Below are positions 28,704-38,260 of a DNA stretch of 64,000 nucleotides, in pieces. The translations under genes were made by a program, and so were the position numbers. The notes beneath the pieces were generated by a model. It was given only the letters and a program-made list of their open reading frames with translations, did no database searches and was not told the origin of the DNA. The DNA comes from Anthracocystis setariae. Taxonomy: Eukaryota > Basidiomycota > Ustilaginomycetes > Ustilaginales > Ustilaginaceae. The number at the start of each line of letters is the position of its first letter. The first letter of the stretch is position 1. The stretch spans positions 62,001-126,000 of the forward strand of contig CAKMXJ010000037.1 of assembly GCA_928724745.1 (NCBI GenBank). The letters are read 5' to 3'.

Positions 28704-29306
28704 CTAGCAGATGATGCAGCTGCAGCCTGGGTTTACGGTATCGTGTGGATTTTGTTGGGGATGGGAACGTTTTTCGGGATAGATTTGGTGGAAGTTGGGT
28801 TGTTCGGGTGGAGGTGGGATGGAACGGAGGATGATGTGAACGACGGTGGTGATGCCGGGTTTGCAGCCTCGGGAGGCGAGGGAGGTTTGTGGATCGTCGA
28901 GGATGTGGCCGAGATGGAGGATACGTAGGTAGGCGGGTGAGGCAGGTTTTGGTTGGGGCCATGATTCGGGCCAGTGGTGGTAGATGTGGGATCGGACGGT
29001 ATCGACGGTATCGTTGGGGTCGAAGCGCCATGAACGACGTTGACCGGTGACTAGGAGGGTATCGAGATGGACTGATGCGACGGTGAGCGGGCGTGCGACC
29101 GACATGGTGTGTTGCTGCGATGGCTGTGGTAGGGGATCGTGCGATGAGAGCACTTCGGTGGTAGATAGGAGTAGAGGAGATTCCTTGCTGTCGTGCTTGG
29201 GACTGAATGCCAAGTTGGAATGGTTGGATACCACTTGGGAGAGATGCGTGTCTCGATGACTGTTATCGGTCGAGCAAGTCGAGGGACGACCTGTGTCTGT
29301 GTCCAT
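28704..29306 (-). CDS. Membrane-anchored ubiquitin-fold protein (UBL3/MUB-like) with CaaX box
   Basis: 200 aa from the ATG at 29306, or 133 aa from the better-fitting ATG at 29105, which lies directly before the first beta strand. The ubiquitin-like fold runs LTVASVHLDTLLVTGQRRSWRF, DTVDTVRSHIYHHWP, LRILHLGHILDD, TTVVHIILR, as in UBL3 and plant MUBs. The protein lacks the C-terminal Gly-Gly of ubiquitin and ends CSCIIC, a CaaX-type prenylation signal (last four residues CIIC) with a second Cys nearby for possible palmitoylation. It is therefore predicted to be a plasma-membrane-anchored ubiquitin-fold protein, not a conjugating modifier. Family members bind E2 enzymes or sort cargo. His/Pro-rich sequence separates the fold from the tail. 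Confidence 0.75.
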   Translation of the reverse strand: MDTDTGRPSTCSTDNSHRDTHLSQVVSNHSNLAFSPKHDSKESPLLLSTTEVLSSHDPLPQPSQQHTMSVARPLTVASVHLDTLLVTGQRRSWRFDPNDTVDTVRSHIYHHWPESWPQPKPASPAYLRILHLGHILDDPQTSLASRGCKPGITTVVHIILRSIPPPPEQPNFHQIYPEKRSHPQQNPHDTVNPGCSCIIC

Positions 29307-29864
29307 GACGAGCTAGCTGTGCGCGCACCAGAGATGCTATGCACTGGCTGGCGAAAGGGTTCTCTGATGCTTGCAGAACGAGTAGTGGCGATGATTCGAT
29401 GCCAAAGGTGGACAATCAACGCTGATGGTGGAGATGGAGATGGAGGGGGAGTTGCAGGTGGTGGCGGTGGTGATGGGCCGGGAGTGATGAGAAGCGGAGG
29501 CTGAATTGTGCAGCAAATGGAAGCCGTGTTGCTTTTGAAAGCTGCCAAAGTTGCAGTTGCAGTCAGAGTAGTGTAGTAAATGCACGATTACAGTCAATTT
29601 GTACAGCACCTCAACAGCGCTCAATTTGACATTTGAATTTCGCTGGCGTCACGCGACGACGCCCAACCGCAGCTGCCCAAATCCAAATCCAAATTCAAAT
29701 CCAAATTCAAATTCCCTTCTTGAATTTTGGCGTTTCTTTTTTTTTTTTTTTGGTGGTGAGACGTCAAAGCCGCCGCCAAAAAAAGTCTAGCCCTTTTCGA
29801 TGCAGCTTCAGTGCAGAGGAGTGCAATGACCAAACAGAACAGAACAAAACCTAAACAAGAGTAA

Positions 29865-29865
<1 letters not shown>

Positions 29866-29895
<30 letters not shown>

Positions 29896-29929
29896 AGAGA
29901 AAAGGGTCAAAAAAAAAAAAAAAAAAAAA
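29866..29929. repeat. Paired A27 and A21 tracts
   Basis: Two long A runs separated by a 16-base spacer (GAAAGAGAAAAGGGTC). Confidence 0.95.
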
Positions 29930-30239
29930 GGCCAAGCGCTCATCGGCACAAAACGCATCTCGTTTCTCGGCATGACATCTTCGCTTAACCTCTCTGCACT
30001 AACGGCAACCTCACTCTCTCATGCTGTAATCTCATGCTGTAATACCGAAACTAGAGCGTCCGTCCAGCATGGCACTACAGTGACATTATCGTACAGTACG
30101 ATCGATCTGCAAGGCAGTAAAGGCAGTACAGTATTGCTACCACCACGCTTTCGTCATTCATGCATACAGTAGTATCAATCTTCCACGCTACAGTACCCCT
30201 CTTGGGTTCCTGTGTTTCAGACAAGCTCATGCCAAGCGC

Positions 30240-30240
<1 letters not shown>

Positions 30241-30279
<39 letters not shown>
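30241..30279. repeat. T39 homopolymer
   Basis: 39 consecutive T, the longest homopolymer in the window. Confidence 0.95.
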
Positions 30280-30280
<1 letters not shown>

Positions 30281-30427
30281 GCTTCTTGGCCTTGGACGTT
30301 CCAACCACAACACACCATGTCTACAGCAGCGATACCATTCGATTATAGGCGAAAAAAAAAAATTAAATTGTACAGAGTAGTGGTAAGCATCGCTAAGCGT
30401 CACGGTGGAATCTAACTTGCCAAAGAA

Positions 30428-33400
30428 TCATGTCGCAAAAGATTCAGCAACACCATCTTGCACTTGGGGGGCAGCCGTCTTCTCCTCCTGCTGTGCTTGT
30501 TGTTGTTGCGCGGCTTGCTTCTTGCCGCTCTTCTTCCAATCCGCCAGCCTAAACACACGGAAGAAATAGAACAGCGCAAAGCACAGCCCAATATTGAACA
30601 CAATGTACGCGCAGATCAGTCCCAGATCGCGGAACCGGTTCGAGGCATTCAGCGTGATCGCGCTCAGGTAGTCGTTGCCCGTCCTAAACTGGCAGTACTC
30701 GCACGTCCCATCCGCGCCATCCTGGTAGTAGCCCGTTCCCAAATCGGGTCCGTTGAGCGTCGTGACAAAGTTGGCGAGGTACTGTGCGCACGTCTGGTCT
30801 TGAGGCGGGGTGATCGTGTTGAATTCGTTCGCTGCGCATCGCACAGGTCGCTCGTTGAGCACCGATCCGAGCATTCCTTCCAGTAGCCACGTGAACGGCG
30901 AAAGAGGGAACATCCACGAACGCCAAAAGTACGGCAATTGCGGCGGCGGCTGCACCACACCGCAAAAGATGATGACGAACGAGAAGAACGTCGAGAACAG
31001 GATCGATGCGATCATCGGATTCGGACTCATCGCTGCGATCGCCGCTGCAAACGTCTGGTAGTAGATCTGGAACAGCATGTAGAAGCCCCAAACCAGCGCC
31101 GACGTCTTTCCGTCGCTAGGGAATGCCGTCATCCAGTACCAGCACGCCCAGAACAGCGTACCACCCAGCAGGTTCCAAGGCATCTCGACCACCAGAGCCG
31201 ACCATACCGCCACCCACCAGCTGTACATCTTGGACGGTCGTTCGCGCACCTCGTACAACGCTCGGAACTGGATAAACACCGGCTGCAGCTGTTGCGACAG
31301 CGACGTTGACAGCACCAGCGCCATAAAGATGGCAAAGATCTTGTTTTGCAGCGACGCCGTCGTCTCTTTCGCTCCTTGACCCCAGAACGACGATCCAATA
31401 AACAGCCCAGCAATCACGTTCAGACCCAGCTTCGACATGATGTACGTCGTGTCTCGCCAGTAATGCGTGAACGCACGACGCACAACCAAGCGCACCTGCA
31501 CCAAAAGCGGTTCCGCATACTCCCTCCTACCCATCGCCGTCTCCTCGGCCGTCATCTCGTGATCCGATCCGTTCGCTGCGATCTCGCGCAGCCTCTGGTG
31601 CATGTCGCTGTTCAGATGCGAATCCAGGAACAGCTTGTGCCAATCCTTGTCCGTCGTCGCCGTCGCACCGGCACCGATCACGTCCAGAATGTATTCGGCC
31701 GGATTCTCGTCATCTCGACACCGCTTCTCTGCGCGTTGGCCAAAGTAGTCGAGCAGCGTCTTGGAGTTCTCGCCGATATCTCCAAAGTACACCGTCTTAC
31801 CTCCCTTCTGCAGCAACAGCAGCCGGTCGAACTGGTTGAACAACTCGCCCGAAGGTTGGTGGATCGTGCACAGAATCGCTTGACCGGCATCCGCGAGCTT
31901 ACGCAGGAAACGCACGATACTCCAAGCCGCCATCGCATCGAGTCCACTCGTGGGTTCATCCAAGAAAAGCAACAGCTTCGGCTTGGCTGCCAGCTCCACA
32001 GCGATCGTCAGGCGTTTGCGCTGTTCCACGTTGAGACCCATCCCGACATCGCCCACCAGAGCACCGGCGAACGACTCCATCTCGAGCATCTGGATCACAT
32101 TCTCGACGTACGCCAGCTTCTCCTCCACAGCTGTCTCGCGAGGTTGACGCAGCAGCGCAGAAAACTGGAGCGCTTCACGGACGGTCTGCGTCGCCAGATG
32201 AACGTCTTGCTGCTGGCAGTATCCCGTAGACGACTGGAACGATTTGGGCAACGCAGCGCCGTTGACGCTGAAGATCCCTTGCACGACGCCGGTATCAGTT
32301 CGCTGCGCCAACACATTGAGCAACGTGGTCTTTCCTGCGCCGGACTCACCCATCAGCGCCGTCATTTTGCCCGGTGCAACGAAGCCAGAAACGTTGTTCA
32401 ACAATCGGCGTGGATTGCCCTTGATCATCACGTCGTAGTTGACGTCCTTCCACGCGAAGACGGCTTTCGACGATTCGAGCTTGCCGACGGCCTTGTCCGA
32501 GTCGTGTGCCTGTGCCTCTGGATTAGCAACAGCAGCAGCAGCAGCAGCAGCGGTCGTAGTAGCGCCAGCTTCAACATCGCCCGAAGCCTTGGCTGCTTCC
32601 ACCACCTCTTTGGGCGCAGCGCCTCGTTTGAAGACCATCACACCACCCGCTGCGGTGGGGTCACCTTGGAACTCGGAGGCAATAAAGTACACTGCCAGGA
32701 AGAAGATCCAGAATGCAAACACGATACCGACATTGCGTCCGCGGTTGGACCAGTAGTAACCGAACGACGCAGCCAAGTAGTCGGCGCCAACCACAATGTT
32801 CTGTCCTGGCTGGGCCGAGGCGACGGGACATACCTTGTAGTTGGGCGAGACGTTGGCGTAGCTCGGTCCAGCAGGCACATACTGACCGCAAGGGACGTTG
32901 AGACGACGGAATTCGTTGGTGAGCAGGATCTCGAACGCGTACGCGACTGGATTGCAGTACGACAGCCATTTCCACCAGACCACCATGCTGGGTCGAGGAA
33001 TCACATATCCAGCATACAGGGCGAGGTCGATGACCGCCAGACCACCGATCATGGTGGCCAGCGACTCGGACTTGGTGAGTGCAGCGAGCATTCGGAAGAA
33101 CGCCACCATGGTAAACGTGACCAACGCCGTGACGCCGAAAAAGACGAAGAACTGGCCGGCGGTCGTGGCGAGACCGGTCAAAAAGTAGATGATAACGTCG
33201 AAAAATACCAGAGTGAACAGCCTGATGGGGATGTCGATCAACGTGTTGGCGATGGCATCGGAGAATGGATGGATCATGGCAAAGCGACGATGACGGATCA
33301 CGATGGGTCGTTGAGCGTAGCCTGCCGTGATCTCGGACAGAGCGGTGAAGGAATTGTAAAGCAGCGAGAAGAAGAGCACACCTCCACGCGAGAAGAAGCC

Positions 33401-35107
33401 CGAAGTGTTTTTGGGCATCTGGTAGAAGACGGATCCGGTGATCAAGGCTTGGAAGATGGAAGCAAGCGTGATGATGAGCTGGGTGGCGATATCGCCCCAG
33501 ATGATCTGGGCTCGTCGTTTGATGGCCAGTCGCACCTGCATCGGGAGACTGATGATGTACGGGCTGCCCTTGCGTGCATTCTTGGCCTTGTCCTGGCGAG
33601 CAATCTCTTTGTGACGCCTGATGGCGTCTTGATCAGTGTTGCTTTGGAGCTCTTCGAGGTACGCTTCGACTTCCTGGTGGTTTCGCTGGCCTTGAGGGGA
33701 GTTTTGCCAGTAGCGAGCCATCTCTTCGGCGGTGCGTGGGGCTCTCTTCTCGTACCCTTGGCGAGTCTTACGACCGATAGCGTCGGTACAGGCGACCAGG
33801 TAGTCTGCAGTGGTCTGACGATCGTGAGCTTCGTATCCCATCTGATAGAAGTAGTCGTTGGCTTCCGAGACAGGACCAAAGTACACCTGCTTTCCCTCGT
33901 TGATGACCAAGACCTTGTCGAACAGTTGCGTGATACCCTCGCCGGCTTGGTAGATGCTCGCGATGGTGGTGGTGTCGGAAATATCGGTGGAGATGCGCAG
34001 TGCCTTGACGAATTCCAACGCGGTGCTGGAATCGAGACCTCGAGACGAGTTGTCGAAAAGCGCTACCTTGGCTCTGGCGGCCAGGGTTTCGGCGACCGAG
34101 ACTCGCTTTCGCTCACCGCCCGAGACACCGCGGATGTAGTCGGAGCCGACCTTGGTGTTGTACGTATGGCGCAGGCCAAGGATGGTAGCTAGCACCTCGA
34201 CGATGGTTCGGATGTAGCCCTCACGCGTGTTGGTGTCCTCGCTTTCCAGGAGGTCAAGACGACGACGCGCTTGCGGTGCACGAGTAGCCGCGGCAAATGC
34301 CAGCGTCTGATAGACAGTGAGCGTGGGGAAATGTACGTCATCCTCTGGGCAGTAGACAACATCACCCCGCAGTTTCTTATCGATCACTGTATGGTCCATG
34401 CCCTGGTACAGCAAGGTGCCCGTGATGTCCTTGAAGCCATCGCGGTACGAGGCGATGGTCTTGAGGAACGAAGTGCATCCTGCACCAGGTCGACCGAGCA
34501 CGAGAAGCATTTCGCCCGGCTTGACGCAACCTTCGAAGTTGTCGATGATGGTCTTGACGGGGGGATGCAGGATGGAGCTGAAGTTCTTGATCACCTCAAT
34601 GGGTTTGAGTGGAAGCGAACCGACGGTGTCAGCGAGTGCATAGCCGGTTCCGAGACCTGTGACGGTGAGGTTTTGCCAGACGAGACCCATGTGGCGATGT
34701 TCAAAGTTGGCACCTTGGGCCTGGTCCATGACGTGGCGTAGGAAGCGTTCGAGCTCGAACTTGCCGTTCTGGTCGAAGGGGTCGAAGCCGGCGGCGGCGG
34801 CTCCACCCTCGGTGGTTCGTGTACGAGCTCGAAGCGAGTGCTCAGTGAGTCTGCGCGTGAGCTCGGCGGTGCCTTGAGGATCAAGCGAGGAGAAGGGCAC
34901 GCTTCCACGTCCACTGATGGTTCGTTGGATGGGTGGCATTTGCGGGGAAGCCTGATCGGAGCCATCGGTGGTAGTGTCTCGATGGTCACCGTTGATGGAA
35001 GAGGCAGCGTTGGTGGTAACGGCGTCGCTGGCGTAAAGTTGGCGCTCGTTGACAGCAGCCATGGGGATGGCTGGAGCCGGCTGCATGGCTTTGGTGTCAG
35101 CCTCCAT
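30428..35107 (-). CDS. PDR-type (ABCG) full-size multidrug ABC transporter
   Basis: 1559 aa from the ATG at 35107. Order is NBD1-TMD1-NBD2-TMD2, the reverse topology of pleiotropic drug resistance pumps (Pdr5, Snq2, Cdr1). NBD1 has the degenerate Walker A GRPGAGCTSF (about residue 204; Cys replaces Lys), signature VSGGERKRVS (about 331) and Walker B-like FDNSSRGLDSST. NBD2 has the canonical GESGAGKTTLLN (about 920) and a degenerate signature LNVEQRKRLT. This asymmetry is normal for fungal PDR proteins. TMD segments include FFSRGGVLFFSLLYNSFTAL and IFCGVVQPP with extracellular Cys residues before the last helix. The expected role is ATP-driven efflux of hydrophobic toxicants or lipids at the plasma membrane. 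A Gln-rich C terminus follows the last helix. Confidence 0.92.
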   Translation of the reverse strand: MEADTKAMQPAPAIPMAAVNERQLYASDAVTTNAASSINGDHRDTTTDGSDQASPQMPPIQRTISGRGSVPFSSLDPQGTAELTRRLTEHSLRARTRTTEGGAAAAGFDPFDQNGKFELERFLRHVMDQAQGANFEHRHMGLVWQNLTVTGLGTGYALADTVGSLPLKPIEVIKNFSSILHPPVKTIIDNFEGCVKPGEMLLVLGRPGAGCTSFLKTIASYRDGFKDITGTLLYQGMDHTVIDKKLRGDVVYCPEDDVHFPTLTVYQTLAFAAATRAPQARRRLDLLESEDTNTREGYIRTIVEVLATILGLRHTYNTKVGSDYIRGVSGGERKRVSVAETLAARAKVALFDNSSRGLDSSTALEFVKALRISTDISDTTTIASIYQAGEGITQLFDKVLVINEGKQVYFGPVSEANDYFYQMGYEAHDRQTTADYLVACTDAIGRKTRQGYEKRAPRTAEEMARYWQNSPQGQRNHQEVEAYLEELQSNTDQDAIRRHKEIARQDKAKNARKGSPYIISLPMQVRLAIKRRAQIIWGDIATQLIITLASIFQALITGSVFYQMPKNTSGFFSRGGVLFFSLLYNSFTALSEITAGYAQRPIVIRHRRFAMIHPFSDAIANTLIDIPIRLFTLVFFDVIIYFLTGLATTAGQFFVFFGVTALVTFTMVAFFRMLAALTKSESLATMIGGLAVIDLALYAGYVIPRPSMVVWWKWLSYCNPVAYAFEILLTNEFRRLNVPCGQYVPAGPSYANVSPNYKVCPVASAQPGQNIVVGADYLAASFGYYWSNRGRNVGIVFAFWIFFLAVYFIASEFQGDPTAAGGVMVFKRGAAPKEVVEAAKASGDVEAGATTTAAAAAAAVANPEAQAHDSDKAVGKLESSKAVFAWKDVNYDVMIKGNPRRLLNNVSGFVAPGKMTALMGESGAGKTTLLNVLAQRTDTGVVQGIFSVNGAALPKSFQSSTGYCQQQDVHLATQTVREALQFSALLRQPRETAVEEKLAYVENVIQMLEMESFAGALVGDVGMGLNVEQRKRLTIAVELAAKPKLLLFLDEPTSGLDAMAAWSIVRFLRKLADAGQAILCTIHQPSGELFNQFDRLLLLQKGGKTVYFGDIGENSKTLLDYFGQRAEKRCRDDENPAEYILDVIGAGATATTDKDWHKLFLDSHLNSDMHQRLREIAANGSDHEMTAEETAMGRREYAEPLLVQVRLVVRRAFTHYWRDTTYIMSKLGLNVIAGLFIGSSFWGQGAKETTASLQNKIFAIFMALVLSTSLSQQLQPVFIQFRALYEVRERPSKMYSWWVAVWSALVVEMPWNLLGGTLFWACWYWMTAFPSDGKTSALVWGFYMLFQIYYQTFAAAIAAMSPNPMIASILFSTFFSFVIIFCGVVQPPPQLPYFWRSWMFPLSPFTWLLEGMLGSVLNERPVRCAANEFNTITPPQDQTCAQYLANFVTTLNGPDLGTGYYQDGADGTCEYCQFRTGNDYLSAITLNASNRFRDLGLICAYIVFNIGLCFALFYFFRVFRLADWKKSGKKQAAQQQQAQQEEKTAAPQVQDGVAESFAT

Positions 35108-36940
35108 GTTGGTGACACCTGCGACAAAAGATCGTGGTCGTGACCAAATGGAAGTTGGACGGAAGGGAGGACGCACAAGTGTGGTAGGAAAGGAAGGAAG
35201 GAAGGAAGGAGCACAAAAGTGCAGGGCAAGCAGTACAGTAATCGAAGACAGGCACAATCAGGTCACGCTCAGCCGATTTCGGCATTGGACATCGCTTAGG
35301 AACATAGGAAGGATGGACGGTCAGAGGAAGCACGTACCTCGACTTTCTGCCAAGGCACAGCACAGTCCCCTACAGCGCAGAACAGTACAGAGCAATGCAG
35401 CATAGCAGGGCAAATGAAAGCGGGCTCCGAGCAATACAGTAACATGGGCACGCTCAGTCAAGCTTTGTGAAACCGCTTGTTTCGTTTCGCAGCGATCGAT
35501 TAGGTGTTGTGGACTAAATGGTTACAGTAATTGGGTACACTCGATTTGCACGAAGTATGGCGAGAGCGGCACAGTAGTGAGCGGTATTTTTATAATAATG
35601 CAGTGTACTGTGCTGTACTGTACTGTACATCTCGTTTTTTCTGTTCTTTTTCTTTGGGCGCCGACTTTGGTCTCAGAAATGTAGGCGAGGTTTAGAACTG
35701 TACTGTACTGTACGGTGATAGCGTTGGTGGTAGACAGGTTACCGCTTTCAAGATTCGCCGCGGAAGACGTTTTCGGAGCATGAATTTGACTAAAGACTAC
35801 CGTAGTTTGCTTACTGCGCCGTGGACTTGGGTTTGCAAACCTATCCATCCAGACCCTGAAACCTGCTTCACCCCTATTATAATGTCGACAAGGCTCGAGC
35901 GCCCTATCGACGTGACCAAAACAATCTATCACGATAAACACAGTGTTTGATATCTCTCCATTCCATTCAAACGCAAAAGTCGACAGCCGACCAAAGCACT
36001 CACAGCTTGCAAAGCTTGGTGCATCAATCACATGGTCGTTGAAACCAGATTGGCTCTCGATCGCCCGAAGCTGAAACCTTGGAGTCATATTGCTCGGATA
36101 GCGCATCACCATGAGTTGACTTGTGTTGGCAGATCGGATGCACAAACTTCGACTGTCCGAGTCGGTAACCATGAAAAAAAAATAGCTGTGGTTTAATTTA
36201 CGATAGATGGTCACGCCTTTCTGCAGACGTTTAACGCCGAGATCAGCGTCGCTATTTGACAAGCGGATCCCATGCAGATCGCGGTTTCTTCATATTCCGC
36301 AGCGACAACCATGGCCAATCAAATTGCTGACCCGCGGAGGTCGAGCGGGCTGCCAACATTTCTCCAATCCACGGAATGTCTTTTCTTCGATCCGTCGGGA
36401 CTAGTGTTCAGTTGGTGCCCACCCAAGGTCCCGTTTGTATGTTGAGGAAAGACCCCTGCAATGGGCCTACAGTGTCAAGGCTGGCTGAATTGCAGTCTGA
36501 AACAGCAGCATCGACGGTGTATCACCCGATGCAATGGAAATGGCCTTCCATCAAGTCGCCCGATCGAACAACGCTAGTTTCGACTGCCATAAGCTCGGCA
36601 GAGCGACGACGACCGCCAAGGCCCTCGTATCCGTATTCAACCAGGTACGATCCCGTTGCACAATGTGACAGCAACGCACACTGTTCGCTAGCCAAAAGCC
36701 TTGTAGGCTGTATTTCGGCCGAAAAAAAGGCAGATCGTTTAAGGGTTCAGCTTTGCTCAGCGGAGATAACGCAGAGAGCCTTGATTCTCGGAAGACGGAA
36801 CAAAACTCATGCGAGTCACGGCTAAGCATTTCTTCCGACCCCTACCCCACCTCGCCTCCGCCACCATTCCACTGCAAGCCAGCATCCATTTCACCAACGC
36901 CAACTCTTGCCACACCAAAGCAAGCACGGCAGACGACACG
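35108..36940. other. Divergent intergenic region, PDR transporter / NBP35
   Basis: 1.8 kb promoter region. Contains a GGAA tetranucleotide run at about 35187-35206, many CAGTACAG/ACAGC words at 35228-35400, the GTACTGTAC clusters at 35604-35628 and 35698-35713, and no credible gene. A 246-codon minus frame here lacks an ATG until codon 31 and reads through the repeats. Confidence 0.5.
35119..35337 (-). other. Candidate 5'-UTR intron of the PDR transporter gene
   Basis: On the gene strand a GTACGT donor (at 35337) and a TCGCAG acceptor (ending 35119) lie just before the ATG at 35107. The coding frame stays open upstream of the ATG without another ATG, so an untranslated intron is plausible but unproven. 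Confidence 0.35.
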
Positions 36941-38107
36941 ATGCTCGCGCTCGACCCACCAACCTCGGCCTTGCCATCGACTGCGCTGCCCAGCGAATCG
37001 ATCGCTAGAGCTTTGCCTGACCAAGTACCGGAGAATGCACCGGCGCATTGTCCTGGAACCGAGTCCGAACAGGCAGGAAAGGCGGATGCGTGCGCTGGGT
37101 GTCCCAACCAAGATGCGTGTGCCTCCGCACCCAAGGGTCCAGATCCCGACTTGCCGCTGATCAAGCAACGCATGAGTCGGATCAAACACAAGATCCTCAT
37201 CATGTCCGGAAAGGGCGGCGTGGGGAAGAGCACCTTCACGGCGCAACTTGGGTGGGCGTTCAGCTCGCGCTTCTCTGGCCACTTTGTCGACGATACCCCC
37301 ACCGAAGATGCAGACACGCAAGGAAAGCACGCAGGAGAAGCCGAATCTGTCGAGGCAGATGCAGAGGAGAAGCAAGTGGCGATCATGGACATTGACATCT
37401 GCGGACCATCGATTCCCACCATCCTCGGCCTGGCGGGTCAATCCATCCATTCCACCTCGCAAGGTTGGTCGCCCGTCTACGTCTCTGACAATCTGTGTGC
37501 CATGTCGATCGGCTTCCTCCTCCCCTCGGCGTCTTCCGCCGTCATCTGGCGAGGACCCAAGAAGAACGGTCTGATCAAACAATTTCTCAAAGACGTCGAC
37601 TGGACTGCCGGACTCGAAGACGACGATGAATTTGATTCCGCCTCACCCTCCGGTAATTTGACTGATCCACTGATCGACTACATGCTCATCGACACGCCAC
37701 CAGGAACATCGGACGAACACCTCTCCATCGTCTCGTACCTCAAAGACTCGGGCATCACTGGCGCTATCCTACTCACAACGCCACAGGAAGTCTCGCTTCA
37801 GGACGTACGTAAGGAGATCTCGTTTTGTCGCAAAATGAACCTGCCCATCTTAGGTATCGTCGAAAATATGGCGGGCTTCGTTTGCCCGAATTGCACAGGG
37901 TACAGTGAGATTTTCTACCCATCCACTGGTGGTGCCAAAGCTTTGTGCGATGAATTGCAGTTGCATTTCCTAGGTAGTATCCCCTTAGATCCGAGGATTG
38001 GCAAATGTTGCGATCTAGGCGTCAGCTTCATCGATCAGTATCCTCAAAGTCCCGCGAGTAGAAAATATCTCGATGTCATAAACAAGATCCACAAGTTGGT
38101 CAATTAA
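36941..38107 (+). CDS. NBP35: Cytosolic Fe-S cluster assembly scaffold Nbp35 (P-loop NTPase)
   Basis: 388 aa from the ATG at 36941. N-terminal cysteines C37, C51, C54 and C60 have the exact CX13CX2CX5C spacing that binds the [4Fe-4S] cluster of Nbp35. The deviant Walker [11 protein letters not shown] follows at about 89-98, MDIDICGPS is the Walker A' region, and the bridging CxxC is C315/C318 (FVCPNC). Nbp35 forms a scaffold with Cfd1 in the cytosolic iron-sulfur assembly (CIA) pathway and is essential in yeast. Family comparison puts the start about 36 residues before the first Cys, favouring 36941. An upstream in-frame ATG at 36809 would add 44 residues with no similarity. An acidic insert of about 30 residues lies after the P-loop helix. 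Confidence 0.9.
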   Translation: MLALDPPTSALPSTALPSESIARALPDQVPENAPAHCPGTESEQAGKADACAGCPNQDACASAPKGPDPDLPLIKQRMSRIKHKILIMSGKGGVGKSTFTAQLGWAFSSRFSGHFVDDTPTEDADTQGKHAGEAESVEADAEEKQVAIMDIDICGPSIPTILGLAGQSIHSTSQGWSPVYVSDNLCAMSIGFLLPSASSAVIWRGPKKNGLIKQFLKDVDWTAGLEDDDEFDSASPSGNLTDPLIDYMLIDTPPGTSDEHLSIVSYLKDSGITGAILLTTPQEVSLQDVRKEISFCRKMNLPILGIVENMAGFVCPNCTGYSEIFYPSTGGAKALCDELQLHFLGSIPLDPRIGKCCDLGVSFIDQYPQSPASRKYLDVINKIHKLVN

Positions 38108-38113
38108 CATCTC

Positions 38114-38116
<3 letters not shown>

Positions 38117-38144
<28 letters not shown>
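38117..38144. repeat. (TC)14 microsatellite after NBP35
   Basis: Starts nine bases after the NBP35 stop codon, in the 153-base convergent gap with PCF11. Confidence 0.95.
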
Positions 38145-38150
<6 letters not shown>

Positions 38151-38260
38151 TTGCACTCTACCATTTTCACTCCGCCTCGCAAAACTTGTACACTAACTTT
38201 TGATTCCAATGTCCAGTCACGAAACTTTTTCATCTCTTCGATTGGCTGCGTCGTGGAATT

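Larger units (their letters stand above)
29307..30427. other. A/T homopolymer-rich intergenic region before the PDR transporter gene's 3' end
   Basis: Left part is the promoter of the UBL gene. From about 29680 the sequence holds AAATCC/AAATTC repeats (29680-29712) and homopolymers T15 (29737-29751), A27 (29866-29892), A21 (29909-29929), T39 (30241-30279) and A11 (30352-30362), plus a 13-base direct duplication (CTCATGCTGTAAT, 30017-30042) and GTACAG words at 30089-30130. ORFs here are low-complexity and not credible. Confidence 0.6.

Noticed and set aside
31346..34192. 948-codon plus-strand open frame opposite the PDR transporter gene
   Set aside because: It lies wholly antisense to a gene with all ABC motifs. 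Its product has no domain and is Arg/Gln/His/Asp-rich, as expected from the complement of biased codons.
35522..36262. 246-codon minus-strand frame between the PDR transporter gene and NBP35
   Set aside because: Starts with TTG, runs through GTACTGTAC repeats at its end and resembles no family.
36809..36940. Upstream in-frame ATG of NBP35
   Set aside because: The family start is about 30-36 residues before the first cluster Cys, which fits 36941; the extra 44 residues are unlike any Nbp35.
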